The notes under the pieces are model-generated. The model was given only the letters and a program-made list of their open reading frames with translations, had not been told where the DNA came from and made no database searches. A program made the translations under genes and the position numbers. From positions 1-64,000 of the forward strand of contig NZ_JACJSM010000029.1 of the NCBI RefSeq assembly GCF_014698145.1: 64,000 bases of DNA. The letters run 5' to 3'. Source of the DNA: Oscillatoria sp. FACHB-1406 (lineage in GTDB: Bacteria > Cyanobacteriota > Cyanobacteriia > Cyanobacteriales > Spirulinaceae). This document shows positions 53,016-62,533 of this stretch, in pieces; position 1 is the first letter of the stretch, and each line of letters opens with the position of its first letter.

Positions 53016-55673
53016 ATGGCAATTGCGATCGAAGAACTTCTAACGCCCGATATTTTTAAACCTGCCCGCTACTTGGGGAACGAACTCGGTGCGGTGCATA
53101 AGCCTTGGGAAAGTGCTAAGGTGCGTTGGGTGTTGACCTATCCGGAAGTGTATGAGGTGGGCGCTTCCAATTTAGGGCATATTATCCTATACAACATTTT
53201 GAACTCAAAGTCAAGTCAATTGTGCGATCGCGCTTATTTGCCCGCCCCCGACTTTGCCCAAAAACTGCGCGACACGCAAACGCCGCTTTTTGCCCTCGAA
53301 TCTCGCTGCCCCCTCACCGATTTTGATATCCTCGGTTTTAGCCTCAGTTACGAACTCGGCGCGACGAATATTTTGGAAATGCTGAGTTTGGCAGGAATTC
53401 CTTTAACTTGGCAAGAAAGAAATCTTCAAGCTAACGAAAATAACAATTTTCCCCTCATTTTTGCAGGCGGACAAACCGCGACTTCTAACCCCGAACCTTA
53501 CGCCGATTTCCTCGACTTTTTCGCGCTGGGTGACGGCGAAGATTTACTCCCAGAAATTGGGGAAGTTATCGAAAAAGGAAAGGATGAAAATTGGACGCGG
53601 GAACAGCTTCTCCTCAATCTCGCGCAAGTTCCCGGCGTATACGTTCCCCAATTCTACGACATGGCGGAAGATGGTTCCGTTCATCCCAATCGCGATGATG
53701 TACCGCCGCGCATTCTTCGTCGCGTTGCCGCACCTCAGCCCCAATATTCTATCGGTTTAGTGCCTTATATTGAAACCGTTCACGATCGCTTGACGGTAGA
53801 AATTCGTCGCGGTTGTACGCGCGGTTGTCGGTTTTGCCAACCGGGAATGTTAACTCGTCCCGCGCGCGATGTCGAACCGGAACAAGTGGTGGATGCGATT
53901 GAAAAGGGAATGCGCGCGACAGGATTTAATGAGTTTTCTTTACTCTCCTTAAGTTGTTCCGATTACCTCTCCCTCCCTGCCGTAGGAATGGAGATTAAAA
54001 ACCGCCTCAAGGATGAGAATATTTCCCTTTCTTTACCCAGTCAGCGCGTCGATCGTTTTGATGAAAATATTGCTAATATTTTAGGCGGCACGCGACAGCC
54101 GAGTTTAACCTTTGCGCCGGAAGCCGGAACGCAACGGCTGCGGGATGTTATTAATAAAGGTTTAACCAACGAAGAGTTATTGCGCGGCATAAAAACAGCC
54201 GTAGAACAGGGTTGGGATAAGGTCAAACTTTACTTTATGATCGGTTTACCGGGAGAAACCGATGCCGATATTTTAGGGATTGCTGAAACGCTGCGTTGGT
54301 TGCGACGGGAATGCGCGATGGAAGGGCGCAAACGGTTGAATTTTACCGTGACGATTTCCAACTTTACGCCCAAACCGCATACGCCGTTTCAATGGCATTC
54401 TGTTTCGACGGCAGAGTTTTTAAGAAAGCAGAAATTATTGCGGGAAGAGTTTTATAAACTGCGCGGCGTGAAGGCGAATTTTACCGACGTGCGAATTTCG
54501 GCGATGGAAGACTTTTTGGGACGCGGCGATCGCAGATTGGCGGCAGTAGTACGGCGCGCTTGGGAGTTGGGCGCGGGGATGGATGCGTGGATGGAGAGCT
54601 TGGATCGAGCTTTTGGGGCTTGGGAAAGCGCGATCGCGGATTCCGGCCTCAGTTGGAAATACCGCCAAATTGAGGAGGGCGAATGGAACGTCATGGATGC
54701 GAGCAACGAACGTCTCGATTCCAAGCGCAAGCGCCCGCAGTACAGTTGGGACGAACGCTTGAACGCCCGCTTGCCTTGGGATCATATCAACACCGGCATC
54801 GATAAAAACTGGCTCAAGGGCGACTTACAAAAAGCTCTCGAGGAAACGACGGTTCCCGATTGTGCTTTTGAAGGTTGCTCCCTCTGCGGCATTTGTGGCG
54901 TGGACTTCGGGCAAAATGTAGTCTACGAACCGCCGCCGATTCCTGCGTTTGCAGGACAGTTTCAAAGCAACGGCGAAAAGGTGCAACGTTTTCGAGTATA
55001 CTTTGGTAAGCTAGGACAACTGCGCCTGCTGAGCCATTTGGATTTAGTGCGACTCTTCGATCGCGCGGTACGTCGAGCTTCTATCCCCATCGCCTATACC
55101 AACGGTTTCCATCCTGGACCGCGAATCTCCATCGCCAGCGCACTTTCTTTAGGAATGACGAGTAGCGGCGAAGTGGTGGATTTTGAGTTGCGAGAAACGA
55201 TGGAAAGGGAGGAATTTCGCGAGCGCTTAGCTGCGGCATTACCGCCCGATATTCCCCTCTACAGCATCGAAGAAGTTACCATTTCCTCGCCTTCTGCGAA
55301 TAAATTATTAGAGAAAGCTGAATATCTTTTAACCGTCTTACTCCCGGAAGGAACGACGGCAGAAGCCCTCAAAGATTGGGTAGAAGCCGTGCAAAATAGC
55401 GCCGAAATTGAGTTCGAGAAGACCACCAAATCGGGGAAAAAGCAGCAAGTTAATTTACGAGATCGGCTGTTCGATTTAGAAGTCGTTTCGGTGATTGAAA
55501 AAGAAGCCCAACTGCACTATCTTGGCAGTTGCCAAAATGACGGAACCGTGCTTCAACCGGAGCATTTAATCTATATGTTAGAACGAGTTTCCGGGCAAGA
55601 ACTAGAATTAATCCACTCGCACCGAGAAAAGTTGATTTTATCGAGTCATTCTCCAGTCCCTACGCTGGTTTAA
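53016..55673 (+). CDS. B12-binding-type radical SAM protein fused to DUF2344
   Basis: 885 residues. N-terminal part about 1-230 is the TIGR03960-type region; the radical SAM cluster C267, C271, C274 (CTRGCRFC) follows, with VRDLPAD-like FFPEAGTQRLRDVINK. The C-terminal part (about 660-880, FRVYFGKLGQLRLLSHLDLV) is the TIGR03936/DUF2344 domain. The two halves are separate genes in some bacteria and often lie beside rne or rng; here no RNase E gene follows. The chemistry is unknown. Confidence 0.9.
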   Translation: MAIAIEELLTPDIFKPARYLGNELGAVHKPWESAKVRWVLTYPEVYEVGASNLGHIILYNILNSKSSQLCDRAYLPAPDFAQKLRDTQTPLFALESRCPLTDFDILGFSLSYELGATNILEMLSLAGIPLTWQERNLQANENNNFPLIFAGGQTATSNPEPYADFLDFFALGDGEDLLPEIGEVIEKGKDENWTREQLLLNLAQVPGVYVPQFYDMAEDGSVHPNRDDVPPRILRRVAAPQPQYSIGLVPYIETVHDRLTVEIRRGCTRGCRFCQPGMLTRPARDVEPEQVVDAIEKGMRATGFNEFSLLSLSCSDYLSLPAVGMEIKNRLKDENISLSLPSQRVDRFDENIANILGGTRQPSLTFAPEAGTQRLRDVINKGLTNEELLRGIKTAVEQGWDKVKLYFMIGLPGETDADILGIAETLRWLRRECAMEGRKRLNFTVTISNFTPKPHTPFQWHSVSTAEFLRKQKLLREEFYKLRGVKANFTDVRISAMEDFLGRGDRRLAAVVRRAWELGAGMDAWMESLDRAFGAWESAIADSGLSWKYRQIEEGEWNVMDASNERLDSKRKRPQYSWDERLNARLPWDHINTGIDKNWLKGDLQKALEETTVPDCAFEGCSLCGICGVDFGQNVVYEPPPIPAFAGQFQSNGEKVQRFRVYFGKLGQLRLLSHLDLVRLFDRAVRRASIPIAYTNGFHPGPRISIASALSLGMTSSGEVVDFELRETMEREEFRERLAAALPPDIPLYSIEEVTISSPSANKLLEKAEYLLTVLLPEGTTAEALKDWVEAVQNSAEIEFEKTTKSGKKQQVNLRDRLFDLEVVSVIEKEAQLHYLGSCQNDGTVLQPEHLIYMLERVSGQELELIHSHREKLILSSHSPVPTLV

Positions 55674-55938
55674 TCGATGAACTCAGTTTGAATCGTATAT
55701 AACGCAACTTGTAAAAGAAAGAGCAAGTTAGCGAGGGTGCGCGCGGCGATCTCGCACTGCACAATCCGCCTCTAGCAGGTGTAATTTTACATTAAACACC
55801 AAATTGGGTAAAATAAGGTCGCTATATCCTGTAAAGCTGCGATCGTGAATCCCGTTGGGGTTCAACTTTCCGAATTGCGATCGCGCTTTCTTAAAAGCTT
55901 CCTAAAACAGGGCTTTTTGTCGTTTAAACCATCAGGTG

Positions 55939-56421
55939 ATGAGTAAAAATAAAGCATCTACCCAATACTCCATCGTTTCACCCTTTGCCGAGGTTGGCGA
56001 ATGTTTAATTACTCAAAACAAACTTCTCCGTGCAACTGTTGAGCTTGAGAAAGGACAGGTTATTACCGATTTTGGGCATCAAGAAATTCTTCCTCAGCCT
56101 AACTATTTAACCGTCCAGATCGGTGAGAGGGAACACATTATGCTCTCCCCCGAGTTTCTGCAATATATTAATCACGGTTGCGAGCCTAATGTTTTTTTCG
56201 ATACTGAGAAATTGACTTTGAGCGCTCTCAAGAAAATAGAAATAGGCGAAGAATTAAAGTTCTTTTACCCCTCGACAGAATGGTCGATGGAGCGCGCTTT
56301 TCGTTGTAACTGTCAAAGTAAAAATTGTTTAGGATATATTCAAGGAGCAGCCCATCTACCGCTTGATGTTTTAACCCACTATAGGCTGTCTTCTTTCATC
56401 CGGAGAAAAGTCGCCGTTTAA
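55939..56421 (+). CDS. SET-domain protein
   Basis: 160 residues. The SET core motifs are INHGCEPNVFF (NHxCxPN type, about 78-88) and the region LKKIEIGEELKFFYPSTEW. A post-SET-like Cys group, CNCQSKNCLGYIQG, follows. SET domains are S-adenosylmethionine-dependent lysine methyltransferases, common in eukaryotes and rarer in bacteria. The substrate is unknown; a ribosomal or histone-like target is only speculative. Start choice: ATG 55939 in a GTGATG pair. Confidence 0.78.
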   Translation: MSKNKASTQYSIVSPFAEVGECLITQNKLLRATVELEKGQVITDFGHQEILPQPNYLTVQIGEREHIMLSPEFLQYINHGCEPNVFFDTEKLTLSALKKIEIGEELKFFYPSTEWSMERAFRCNCQSKNCLGYIQGAAHLPLDVLTHYRLSSFIRRKVAV

Positions 56422-56502
56422 AAGCCTTTTCCAAATCAATGCTCAATCTATTTCGGTTAATATCCAAGAATTTTTTGCTTAAAATAGCAAAGTTGCCATT
56501 TC

Positions 56503-56623
56503 TAACCCAGGCTATCCTTACCTGATTGAAGCTGATTTATTGAGGGCGTTAGAGTCCGGTAAACTGGCTGATGCTTGCCTAAATGTTTTCGATATCGAAC
56601 CTCTGCTAAGAGAACATCCATAA
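56503..56623 (+). pseudogene. D-2-hydroxyacid dehydrogenase C-terminal fragment
   Basis: One frame reads PYLIEADLLRALESGKLADA then CLNVFDIEPLLREHP and a stop, the cofactor-domain end of NAD-dependent D-2-hydroxyacid dehydrogenases (glyoxylate/hydroxypyruvate type). An in-frame stop at about 56480 and no upstream domain show a relic. It lies between the SET and cupin genes. Confidence 0.68.
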
Positions 56624-56627
56624 GCTC

Positions 56628-57080
56628 GTGTTAAATAAAATCCTAAATGCTTACGATTGGTACGACCATCCCGAAGGTCTTAAGTTCGTTGAAACGCATC
56701 GAGATGAGTACAGAACTTCCGGGCATTGGTTACTGCTGCCGAAGGCAATTTCAGCCTTTCACCGCGTCTTCAATAATGAGGAAATTTGGTACATCCACCA
56801 AGGCAGTCTCATTCTTCATATCATCGATGCTTCCGGAAAACTTTCAACCCGGAGATTGGGAGTCGATTTGGAAAAAGGTGAAGAACCCGTTATCTCGGTT
56901 CCTATCAATTGTTGGCAGGCAGCAGAATTACCAGAAGGGCTAGAATATGCCTTCGGTTCTGTGGCTTGCGCGCCAGCATTTGTCTTCGAGCAGTTTGAAA
57001 TTGCTGAACGAGTTAAGCTCAAAAGTGAGTATCCAGAGTACGCAGAATTGATAGAGCGGTTAACGCTTATAAATGAATAA
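56628..57080 (+). CDS. DUF985 cupin-domain protein
   Basis: 150 residues, GTG start. It has the YDHPEGLKFVETHRDEYR opening, the SAFHRVFNNEEIWYIHQG double-histidine-like cupin motif and VACAPAFVFEQFEIAER, typical of the DUF985 (YML079w-like) family of cupins. Function unknown; possibly sugar or small-molecule binding. Five bases after the dehydrogenase fragment, hinting at a former operon. Confidence 0.82.
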   Translation: MLNKILNAYDWYDHPEGLKFVETHRDEYRTSGHWLLLPKAISAFHRVFNNEEIWYIHQGSLILHIIDASGKLSTRRLGVDLEKGEEPVISVPINCWQAAELPEGLEYAFGSVACAPAFVFEQFEIAERVKLKSEYPEYAELIERLTLINE

Positions 57081-57389
57081 GGAATAATGAATAATGAATC
57101 CCACATTCCCCACACCAAAAAGTAGTTTACCTATGCGACAGGTGGGTTAGATAGGTTTTGGATGAGACGGAATTGGGTGAAGGATGCGATCGCTACATCA
57201 CCCCCATTAACTGCTCAAATCACAGCATCAGTCTTAAAGTTGTAGTAAGAGCAGTATCGCGATGGGCAAGCTTTAATCGAGGAGCGAACTCGGGTACAAT
57301 TTGACTGGGATTCCGAGCGAGATATTGCTCGAGCTTGCACCCAATTTGCTCGTGAAATCCGACTGAATCTTCAATTCACAATACAACCT
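57081..57389 (+). other. Gap with an upstream open frame
   Basis: Bases 57249-57389 are open in the frame of the following gene, 47 codons without an ATG, GTG or TTG start, after a TAA at 57246. The encoded segment includes FDWDSERDIARACTQFAREI. It may be the degenerate end of an older gene or a non-canonical start. Otherwise nothing is seen. Confidence 0.45.
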
Positions 57390-58247
57390 ATGACTTATTC
57401 GACCGACGATGCCCCGCCCGCAGAGGCGACTCGACTCTCCTCATCCCTAGAATCAGTCGCTTTGCTAGAGCCGAAAAACCCATTAATATTTGGCGTTATC
57501 AATATCTTTTTAGTTTCAGCGTGTGTCATTGCTGGCGCGGTTATATTCCTGTTCGCCGAGCGGAAGGAAATTGTCGTCTATAGCGTCGTCTCAATCATCA
57601 TCATATGCTTGTTCCTGTTCCTCAATCGACGACTGTTCAACGATTCCCGACGCAATGAAAAACAAAAAGACAATCTCCGCAAAGCTAGACTATATAGTGT
57701 TTTGTTCGGCAACACCATCGCCGACGAGTCGAGCGATATTATGCTGCAACGCGCGATTCAATATTGTCAGGAGTTGATCGACGACTACAAAACTGTCCGC
57801 TTGCAATCTCGAACGCTTTATTACGTTTTCCAAATTTCAACCATTGTCTTATCGGGAGTTACACCGATTTTAGTGTTGCTCGACAAGGTTGATATTAATG
57901 TATCTTGGATTAAATGGTTGCCCGTGATTTTTCCCGCGATCGCTGCCATTGTCACCAGTTTATCAACCTCCTTCCCCCTCCAAGAAAACTGGGTTGCTGC
58001 TAACACTGCTGTCGAGTTGCTCGAAGCCGAACAAGAAAAGTTTATCTTGGGCGTAACCTCAGCTTACCGATTTTTCGATCTGCCCGATGAGGCTCAACGG
58101 AAACGCAAAGTTCAGGAATCTGTTGAAAGTTTTATTACGCAGGTGAATAAAATTCACCTCAAACAAGTTCAGGGCAGCAGCGATCCCGAATTTGCCAAAC
58201 AAAAGGACGAAACCCCCTCTAGCGAATATCTCCAAAATAACTCGTAG
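57390..58247 (+). CDS. DUF4231 (SLATT-like) two-membrane-domain protein
   Basis: 285 residues. Two N-terminal membrane segments (about 33-55 and 58-80) are followed by helices with RLYSVLFGNTIADESSDIM and IQYCQELIDDYKTVRLQSR, another hydrophobic hairpin (about 148-195), and a helical tail. The DUF4231 family belongs to or near the SLATT effector class associated with nucleotide-signalled defence. No sensor or cyclase gene is beside it here. Converges with the CHAT gene. Confidence 0.7.
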   Translation: MTYSTDDAPPAEATRLSSSLESVALLEPKNPLIFGVINIFLVSACVIAGAVIFLFAERKEIVVYSVVSIIIICLFLFLNRRLFNDSRRNEKQKDNLRKARLYSVLFGNTIADESSDIMLQRAIQYCQELIDDYKTVRLQSRTLYYVFQISTIVLSGVTPILVLLDKVDINVSWIKWLPVIFPAIAAIVTSLSTSFPLQENWVAANTAVELLEAEQEKFILGVTSAYRFFDLPDEAQRKRKVQESVESFITQVNKIHLKQVQGSSDPEFAKQKDETPSSEYLQNNS

Positions 58248-58330
58248 AGCTCCGAGTCGGTTATACTCTATCTTCGATCGCTCTCCAAGTGGTGAATTAC
58301 GTCCGATCTGAATTATCCGAAAGCATTAAC

Positions 58331-58375
58331 TGCCCTCACCCCCGGCCCCTCTCCCAAAATTGAGGAGAGGGGAGA
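58331..58375. repeat. Inverted repeat CCCTCTCCC/GGAGAGGGG
   Basis: A stem of CCCCTCTCC (58347-58356) with GGAGAGGGG (58365-58373) and short loop. A sequence of this look recurs across cyanobacterial genomes. Possibly a bidirectional terminator between the convergent genes at 57390 and 58481. Confidence 0.6.
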
Positions 58376-58420
58376 AAGAACAGTAAAATGGGATTTTCGG
58401 CTTCTAATGCACATTAGGCA

Positions 58421-58487
58421 TGAATTACGAATTACGAATTACGAATTACGAACTACGAATTACGAATTACGAATTACAAATTAATCC
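58421..58487. repeat. Tandem heptamer GAATTAC array (STRR)
   Basis: About nine near-exact copies of a 7-bp unit (ATTACGA) in tandem, ending at the stop of the CHAT gene. One unit is ACTACGA. It is the same class as 24440-24596 and 50634-50750. Confidence 0.85.
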
Positions 58488-61138
58488 CATTCTCCCTGCA
58501 ACGTAAAACCCGCCCAATAAAAAGGCGATCGCCACTCCTCAGTTTTTGACATTTCTAACTGCGCGGCTCGCAGGGCAGCGGCGGGCGTTTGATCCTCTTG
58601 CAACATATGGCGGTAGAATCGGGTCATTAACTCCGAAGTGCCGCGATCGTCCACATTCCACAAACTCGCTACCACTCGCGCTGCCCCTGCATACATAAAC
58701 CCTCTTGTCAAGCCAATAATTCCTTCGCCGCGAATTTGTTCGCCTAACCCGGTTTGGCAAGCGCTGAGAACGACTAAATCCGCAGGCAGATTGAGGTTAA
58801 ACAGTTCGTGCATTCGCAAAAAACCGTTTTGTGGCGCGCCTTTATTGTTAAACAGAGACAACACTAACCCCGATAATTCGGGATTTTTGCTGTTTGCGAG
58901 GCCGTGGGTGGCAAAGTGAATGATGCGATACTGGCTCAAATTATCGCTGATGGCAAGGTTGCGGTTGGCACTAAATCCGATCGCTTCGGTGGCAAGATCG
59001 GATGGCACAAACGCAAGGATATTATCGGCTTCTTGTTTGGTGAAGGGCAAGCGCGATAAAAGAATGCCACTCGCGCGTACAGACTCCTGCAACTCCATCG
59101 GCAATACTTGCGAGAAAGCAGCGGATTTCGGCATTCGTTCGTCTTCCGGGGCGAAGACGGGATCGGCAAAAATGGCTAAAGCTCTCGTTCCTGACTTGCG
59201 TCCGGCTTGTTCGCCGCGCAAGATTGCTAGGGTAGAGGCAGACGGCAAGGTAATCACTTCAAAGTCGGCAATCAGCGGCGTATTGCCATTGACGGATAGG
59301 GAGGCGAAGGGAAGGTATTGTAAGATACCATCGCCAACAATCAGCAATCGTTCCCCTTTGAGTTGCTCTCGCACGGGCGATAATAAGACTTGACTGAGGG
59401 CGGAACGAGCTTCTTCTACCTGTTCGGTGCGGCGGCGCTGGGCGGGATTTTTAAGGAGACTGAGATAAGTTTTAGCGGCTTTTTCAATCTCGGCGCGCCC
59501 CGGCAATTCGTAGCTGGCGAGTCCGTCGCGCGTCACCATCCATAGATAGCTGCGTTCCGCTCCGAGATAATATTCCAATAAAACAGTGCGATCGTCGAGA
59601 ACTTGTTGCTGAATTGGCTCGAGTCCGAGGGGTTCGGGCTGGGTAAGGGCGGCGTAACGCGGACTGCGGGTACGAATTTCGGCTTGCAAGTTTCGATACC
59701 GCTCAATTAGGGTTTCGAGTTCGCGACTGAGGGTATCGATTTGTTCTTGGGGCGCGCCAGCGTTCGCTAGTTTGAAGCGTTGTTCTTCGGCGGCGCTGAG
59801 TTGTTGTTGCAATTGCCGCTCGCGATCGCGTAACTTGGGATCGACTCCCTGGCGAATATCGGCTCGGGCTTCTTGCAGCACATCGAGTAACGTGCGGGCG
59901 CGGGCGCGTTCGCTGGTTTGCAGCGCGAGTTTATCGTAACCGGCGCTTTTATCCCGCTTATGCTGCTGCATTAGCAGATCGATATAAAGTTCGTAATAGT
60001 CCTGTTTGGAAGCAAAGAAACTGGCGCGCAAATCGGAACGAGAAATATTGGTTCGTAAATCTTCGATAATCGCGATCGCGGCTTCAATTTCCCCCTTCGC
60101 TTCCGTAAAATTGCCCAAATCCCGGCGCAGTGCCGCCAGACGATAGCGGGTGAGGGCTTCCTTCGCGCGATCGCCGCTCGCTTGGCGCAACGGTATAGCG
60201 CGATTGTACGCTTCCAGGGCGCGATCGCGGTTGCCTGCATTCGCCTCCACATACCCGATATTCGTCAGCGTACTCGCTTCCCCGCCCTTATCCTGCAATT
60301 GTTGCCACAACGGAAACGCCTGCTGGTAATACTCCCGCGCTTTCGCCCAGTTTTTAGCGCTGGCGTAAAGATAGCCAATATTATTCAGCGTGCTGGCTTG
60401 CCCCTTAACATTTTTCCCTTCTTGCCATAGGGATAACGCTCGATTGTAGGTGGCGAGCGCTTCTGTGGTTTTCCCCGAATCAGAATAGCTGCGTCCGATA
60501 TTATTTAACGTTGCCGCCACATTGAGAGAATTCCCTGCATTCTCAATTAACTTTAAGGCTCGCTGATGATAGTCGAGAGCGGTATTAAAATCGCCCAAAT
60601 CGCCGTAAATCAGAGCGATATTATTCAGCGTTGCCGCTTCTCCGGTTTTATATTGAACGGCTTGCCAAAGTTTCAGCGCTTCTTCGTTCGTCTCAAAGGC
60701 TTTTTGGTACTCGCCGCGCGTTGCATGAATGCTGCCCAGGGACATAAGGGTGCTAGCTTGGGAATGGCGATCGCTCGTTTCTCGGTAGATTTTCAGCGCT
60801 TGGCTGTAAACCTCTGCCGCTGTCGGTAAATCTTTTAAGTTGCTGTTCGCATTTCCCAACCAGGTTAGGGTAAGGGCTTCGGTTTCGCGATCGCCATCTT
60901 TTTTCGCCTGTTCTAAGGCTTCAGTCCAACGCGCGATCGCACCCTGCCACGCCGCGATCGTTCCGCCGCGATACAGTTCCATCCCCGCTTGAAAGGTAGA
61001 ATTTGCCGATGTCGAAGCCGCAGCCACAAGCAGAGGTTCTCGAGGTTCGCGCTGCAAGTTCGCCGCCCCAACTGCCGGAGAAAAAAGCAGAACGCCCAGC
61101 AAGAAAGCGATGCGAACGTTTCCCTTACCCAATTTCAT
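58481..61138 (-). CDS. TPR-CHAT protease
   Basis: 885 residues. A signal peptide (about 1-25, IAFLLGVLLFSPAVGAA) is followed by TPR repeats (about 40-380, e.g. ALTLTWLGNANSNLKDLP) and a long helical linker. The C-terminal CHAT domain (about 590-885) has catalytic His745 in FATHG and Cys794 in LSACQTGLG, both intact. CHAT proteases are caspase relatives; several act in defence as TPR-sensor partners, while many exported cyanobacterial ones are of unknown role. The gene is the largest in its neighbourhood. Confidence 0.9.
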   Translation of the reverse strand: MKLGKGNVRIAFLLGVLLFSPAVGAANLQREPREPLLVAAASTSANSTFQAGMELYRGGTIAAWQGAIARWTEALEQAKKDGDRETEALTLTWLGNANSNLKDLPTAAEVYSQALKIYRETSDRHSQASTLMSLGSIHATRGEYQKAFETNEEALKLWQAVQYKTGEAATLNNIALIYGDLGDFNTALDYHQRALKLIENAGNSLNVAATLNNIGRSYSDSGKTTEALATYNRALSLWQEGKNVKGQASTLNNIGYLYASAKNWAKAREYYQQAFPLWQQLQDKGGEASTLTNIGYVEANAGNRDRALEAYNRAIPLRQASGDRAKEALTRYRLAALRRDLGNFTEAKGEIEAAIAIIEDLRTNISRSDLRASFFASKQDYYELYIDLLMQQHKRDKSAGYDKLALQTSERARARTLLDVLQEARADIRQGVDPKLRDRERQLQQQLSAAEEQRFKLANAGAPQEQIDTLSRELETLIERYRNLQAEIRTRSPRYAALTQPEPLGLEPIQQQVLDDRTVLLEYYLGAERSYLWMVTRDGLASYELPGRAEIEKAAKTYLSLLKNPAQRRRTEQVEEARSALSQVLLSPVREQLKGERLLIVGDGILQYLPFASLSVNGNTPLIADFEVITLPSASTLAILRGEQAGRKSGTRALAIFADPVFAPEDERMPKSAAFSQVLPMELQESVRASGILLSRLPFTKQEADNILAFVPSDLATEAIGFSANRNLAISDNLSQYRIIHFATHGLANSKNPELSGLVLSLFNNKGAPQNGFLRMHELFNLNLPADLVVLSACQTGLGEQIRGEGIIGLTRGFMYAGAARVVASLWNVDDRGTSELMTRFYRHMLQEDQTPAAALRAAQLEMSKTEEWRSPFYWAGFTLQGEWD

Positions 61139-61227
61139 AGTTAATTCCTCGTTCCCTCGATAATGCCCATCGTATCGACTCGCAAGTGTCCTGACGCAAA
61201 ACCCAAGAATTTTCTCCCGAAGTCAAT

Positions 61228-61253
61228 TTAAAAAGGAAGCCTTTCGGCTTCCC
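61228..61253 (-). terminator. Rho-independent terminator of the PEP-CTERM gene
   Basis: On the minus strand GGAAGCC (61252-61246) and GGCTTCC (61241-61235) pair around GAAA and run into TTTTT. It lies 58 bp past the stop codon. Confidence 0.85.
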
Positions 61254-61310
61254 CATCGCGATAACTTTTCTACAATTAGCTTAATTCAGGCTCGAGAATT
61301 AGACTTAGAT

Positions 61311-62183
61311 TTATTTTTGAGCGGCTTTGCGCTTAGAAGCAGCAACCATGCCACCTACAGCCGCTAAACCAAGCATTAAAGAAGGTTCGGGAACGGATTT
61401 AGGAGGAACGACACCTTTGAGCGAAACTTCGTAGTTACCGCTGTGAGAACTACGATCCGTTTTCTCAGTTAAACCGCTATTCGTGGCGCTGAAGCTGTAG
61501 AGGAGATCGCTGACATCGCCATACTGAACTTTAACCACTTCGCTCGCTTGGAATCCGTTTTTAATCAGATTCGCCAAAGGGCCTAATTTAGTTTGATAGT
61601 AAGCTTTTAGATCGTAGTGACCGGCCAAACCGATTAAGAGATCGCTGCCGTTATCAGTAATATAGGAAATGTTCGGGTCGCTGGTAGCTTGGAACAGATT
61701 TGCACCGAGGAAAGCGGTGTAAGCAATACCGCGCTTCGCTAGTGTATTACCGAAGCTACTAGCTAAACCCGCAGCATCATAAAAAGCATTGAACCATTTG
61801 TTCGCGAAGTTATTCTGACCGTAACTGGTGTTGAGGGAATCGCCAAACCAATCTTTTGCCGTTAAACTGCTGAGGGTGAGGTTTTTACCGGCGTAAGTGC
61901 CAACGATGCTGGTGCGCGCGTCGGAGGCTTTGAAGGCAGCTAAAGAGGTCGTCTCGCTGCTGGCAAACAGTTCGATGTTACCGCCGGGACTGGCGCTGTT
62001 ACCTTCGAGCAACTTGTTGACGTTAGCGTTAGGATTGACGTAGGTTTGCGAGGAACCGTTAACATCGTAGAGCAAGTAGTCAGTACCGTTGATGGTATAA
62101 GCTGAAGCAGGGGCTTGTGCGATCGCGCCCGCTCCGACAGCAAAGGAAGCGCTCAGTACCAAGGTTGAAAGAGTTTTATTCAT
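61311..62183 (-). CDS. PEP-CTERM sorting-domain protein
   Basis: 290 residues from the ATG at 62183, which has AAGGACG upstream; the frame reaches 30 codons further. The signal peptide (MNKTLSTLVLSASFAVGAGA) is followed by a beta-rich exported domain and the C-terminal VPEPSLMLGLAAVGGMVAAS anchor with KRK end. PEP-CTERM proteins are handled by exosortase and often associate with exopolysaccharide. The family-specific function is unknown. Confidence 0.85.
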   Translation of the reverse strand: MNKTLSTLVLSASFAVGAGAIAQAPASAYTINGTDYLLYDVNGSSQTYVNPNANVNKLLEGNSASPGGNIELFASSETTSLAAFKASDARTSIVGTYAGKNLTLSSLTAKDWFGDSLNTSYGQNNFANKWFNAFYDAAGLASSFGNTLAKRGIAYTAFLGANLFQATSDPNISYITDNGSDLLIGLAGHYDLKAYYQTKLGPLANLIKNGFQASEVVKVQYGDVSDLLYSFSATNSGLTEKTDRSSHSGNYEVSLKGVVPPKSVPEPSLMLGLAAVGGMVAASKRKAAQK

Positions 62184-62533
62184 CTTAAATACGTCCTTAA
62201 GTTTGCAGAATAGGTTGTTAGGGTAGCAGCTTGCATAAGAATTGCCGAGACCGAACGCTCGACCTACTTTCAATTAAGGCAGGCGTACAGGGGAAATAGG
62301 TAAAGTTTTCGTGTAGATTTTGATGAAGATTTGATAGAGTTTAAACTGCATGACTCTCGAAGGATGCGATCGGGCGGGGCAGAACTCCACAACCCCGATT
62401 CTACGGAGATTATATCCCATTCAAATCACTCATTTTTTTTCTACAACCGTAAATAAAATAATCGTAAGCACTCCACTAACTTTGGGGCTAAGATGTAACT
62501 GACCTTTTTTTGTTATGTAGGCAGATCTATTGT

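Noticed and set aside
58421-58487. Possible CRISPR array
   Set aside because: Units are 7-bp tandem copies without spacers; no cas genes anywhere in the window.
55939-61138. A defined anti-phage system at 56-61 kb
   Set aside because: SET, cupin, SLATT-like and CHAT genes do not share strand or spacing as one operon, and no known system has this composition; reported only as separate hypotheses.
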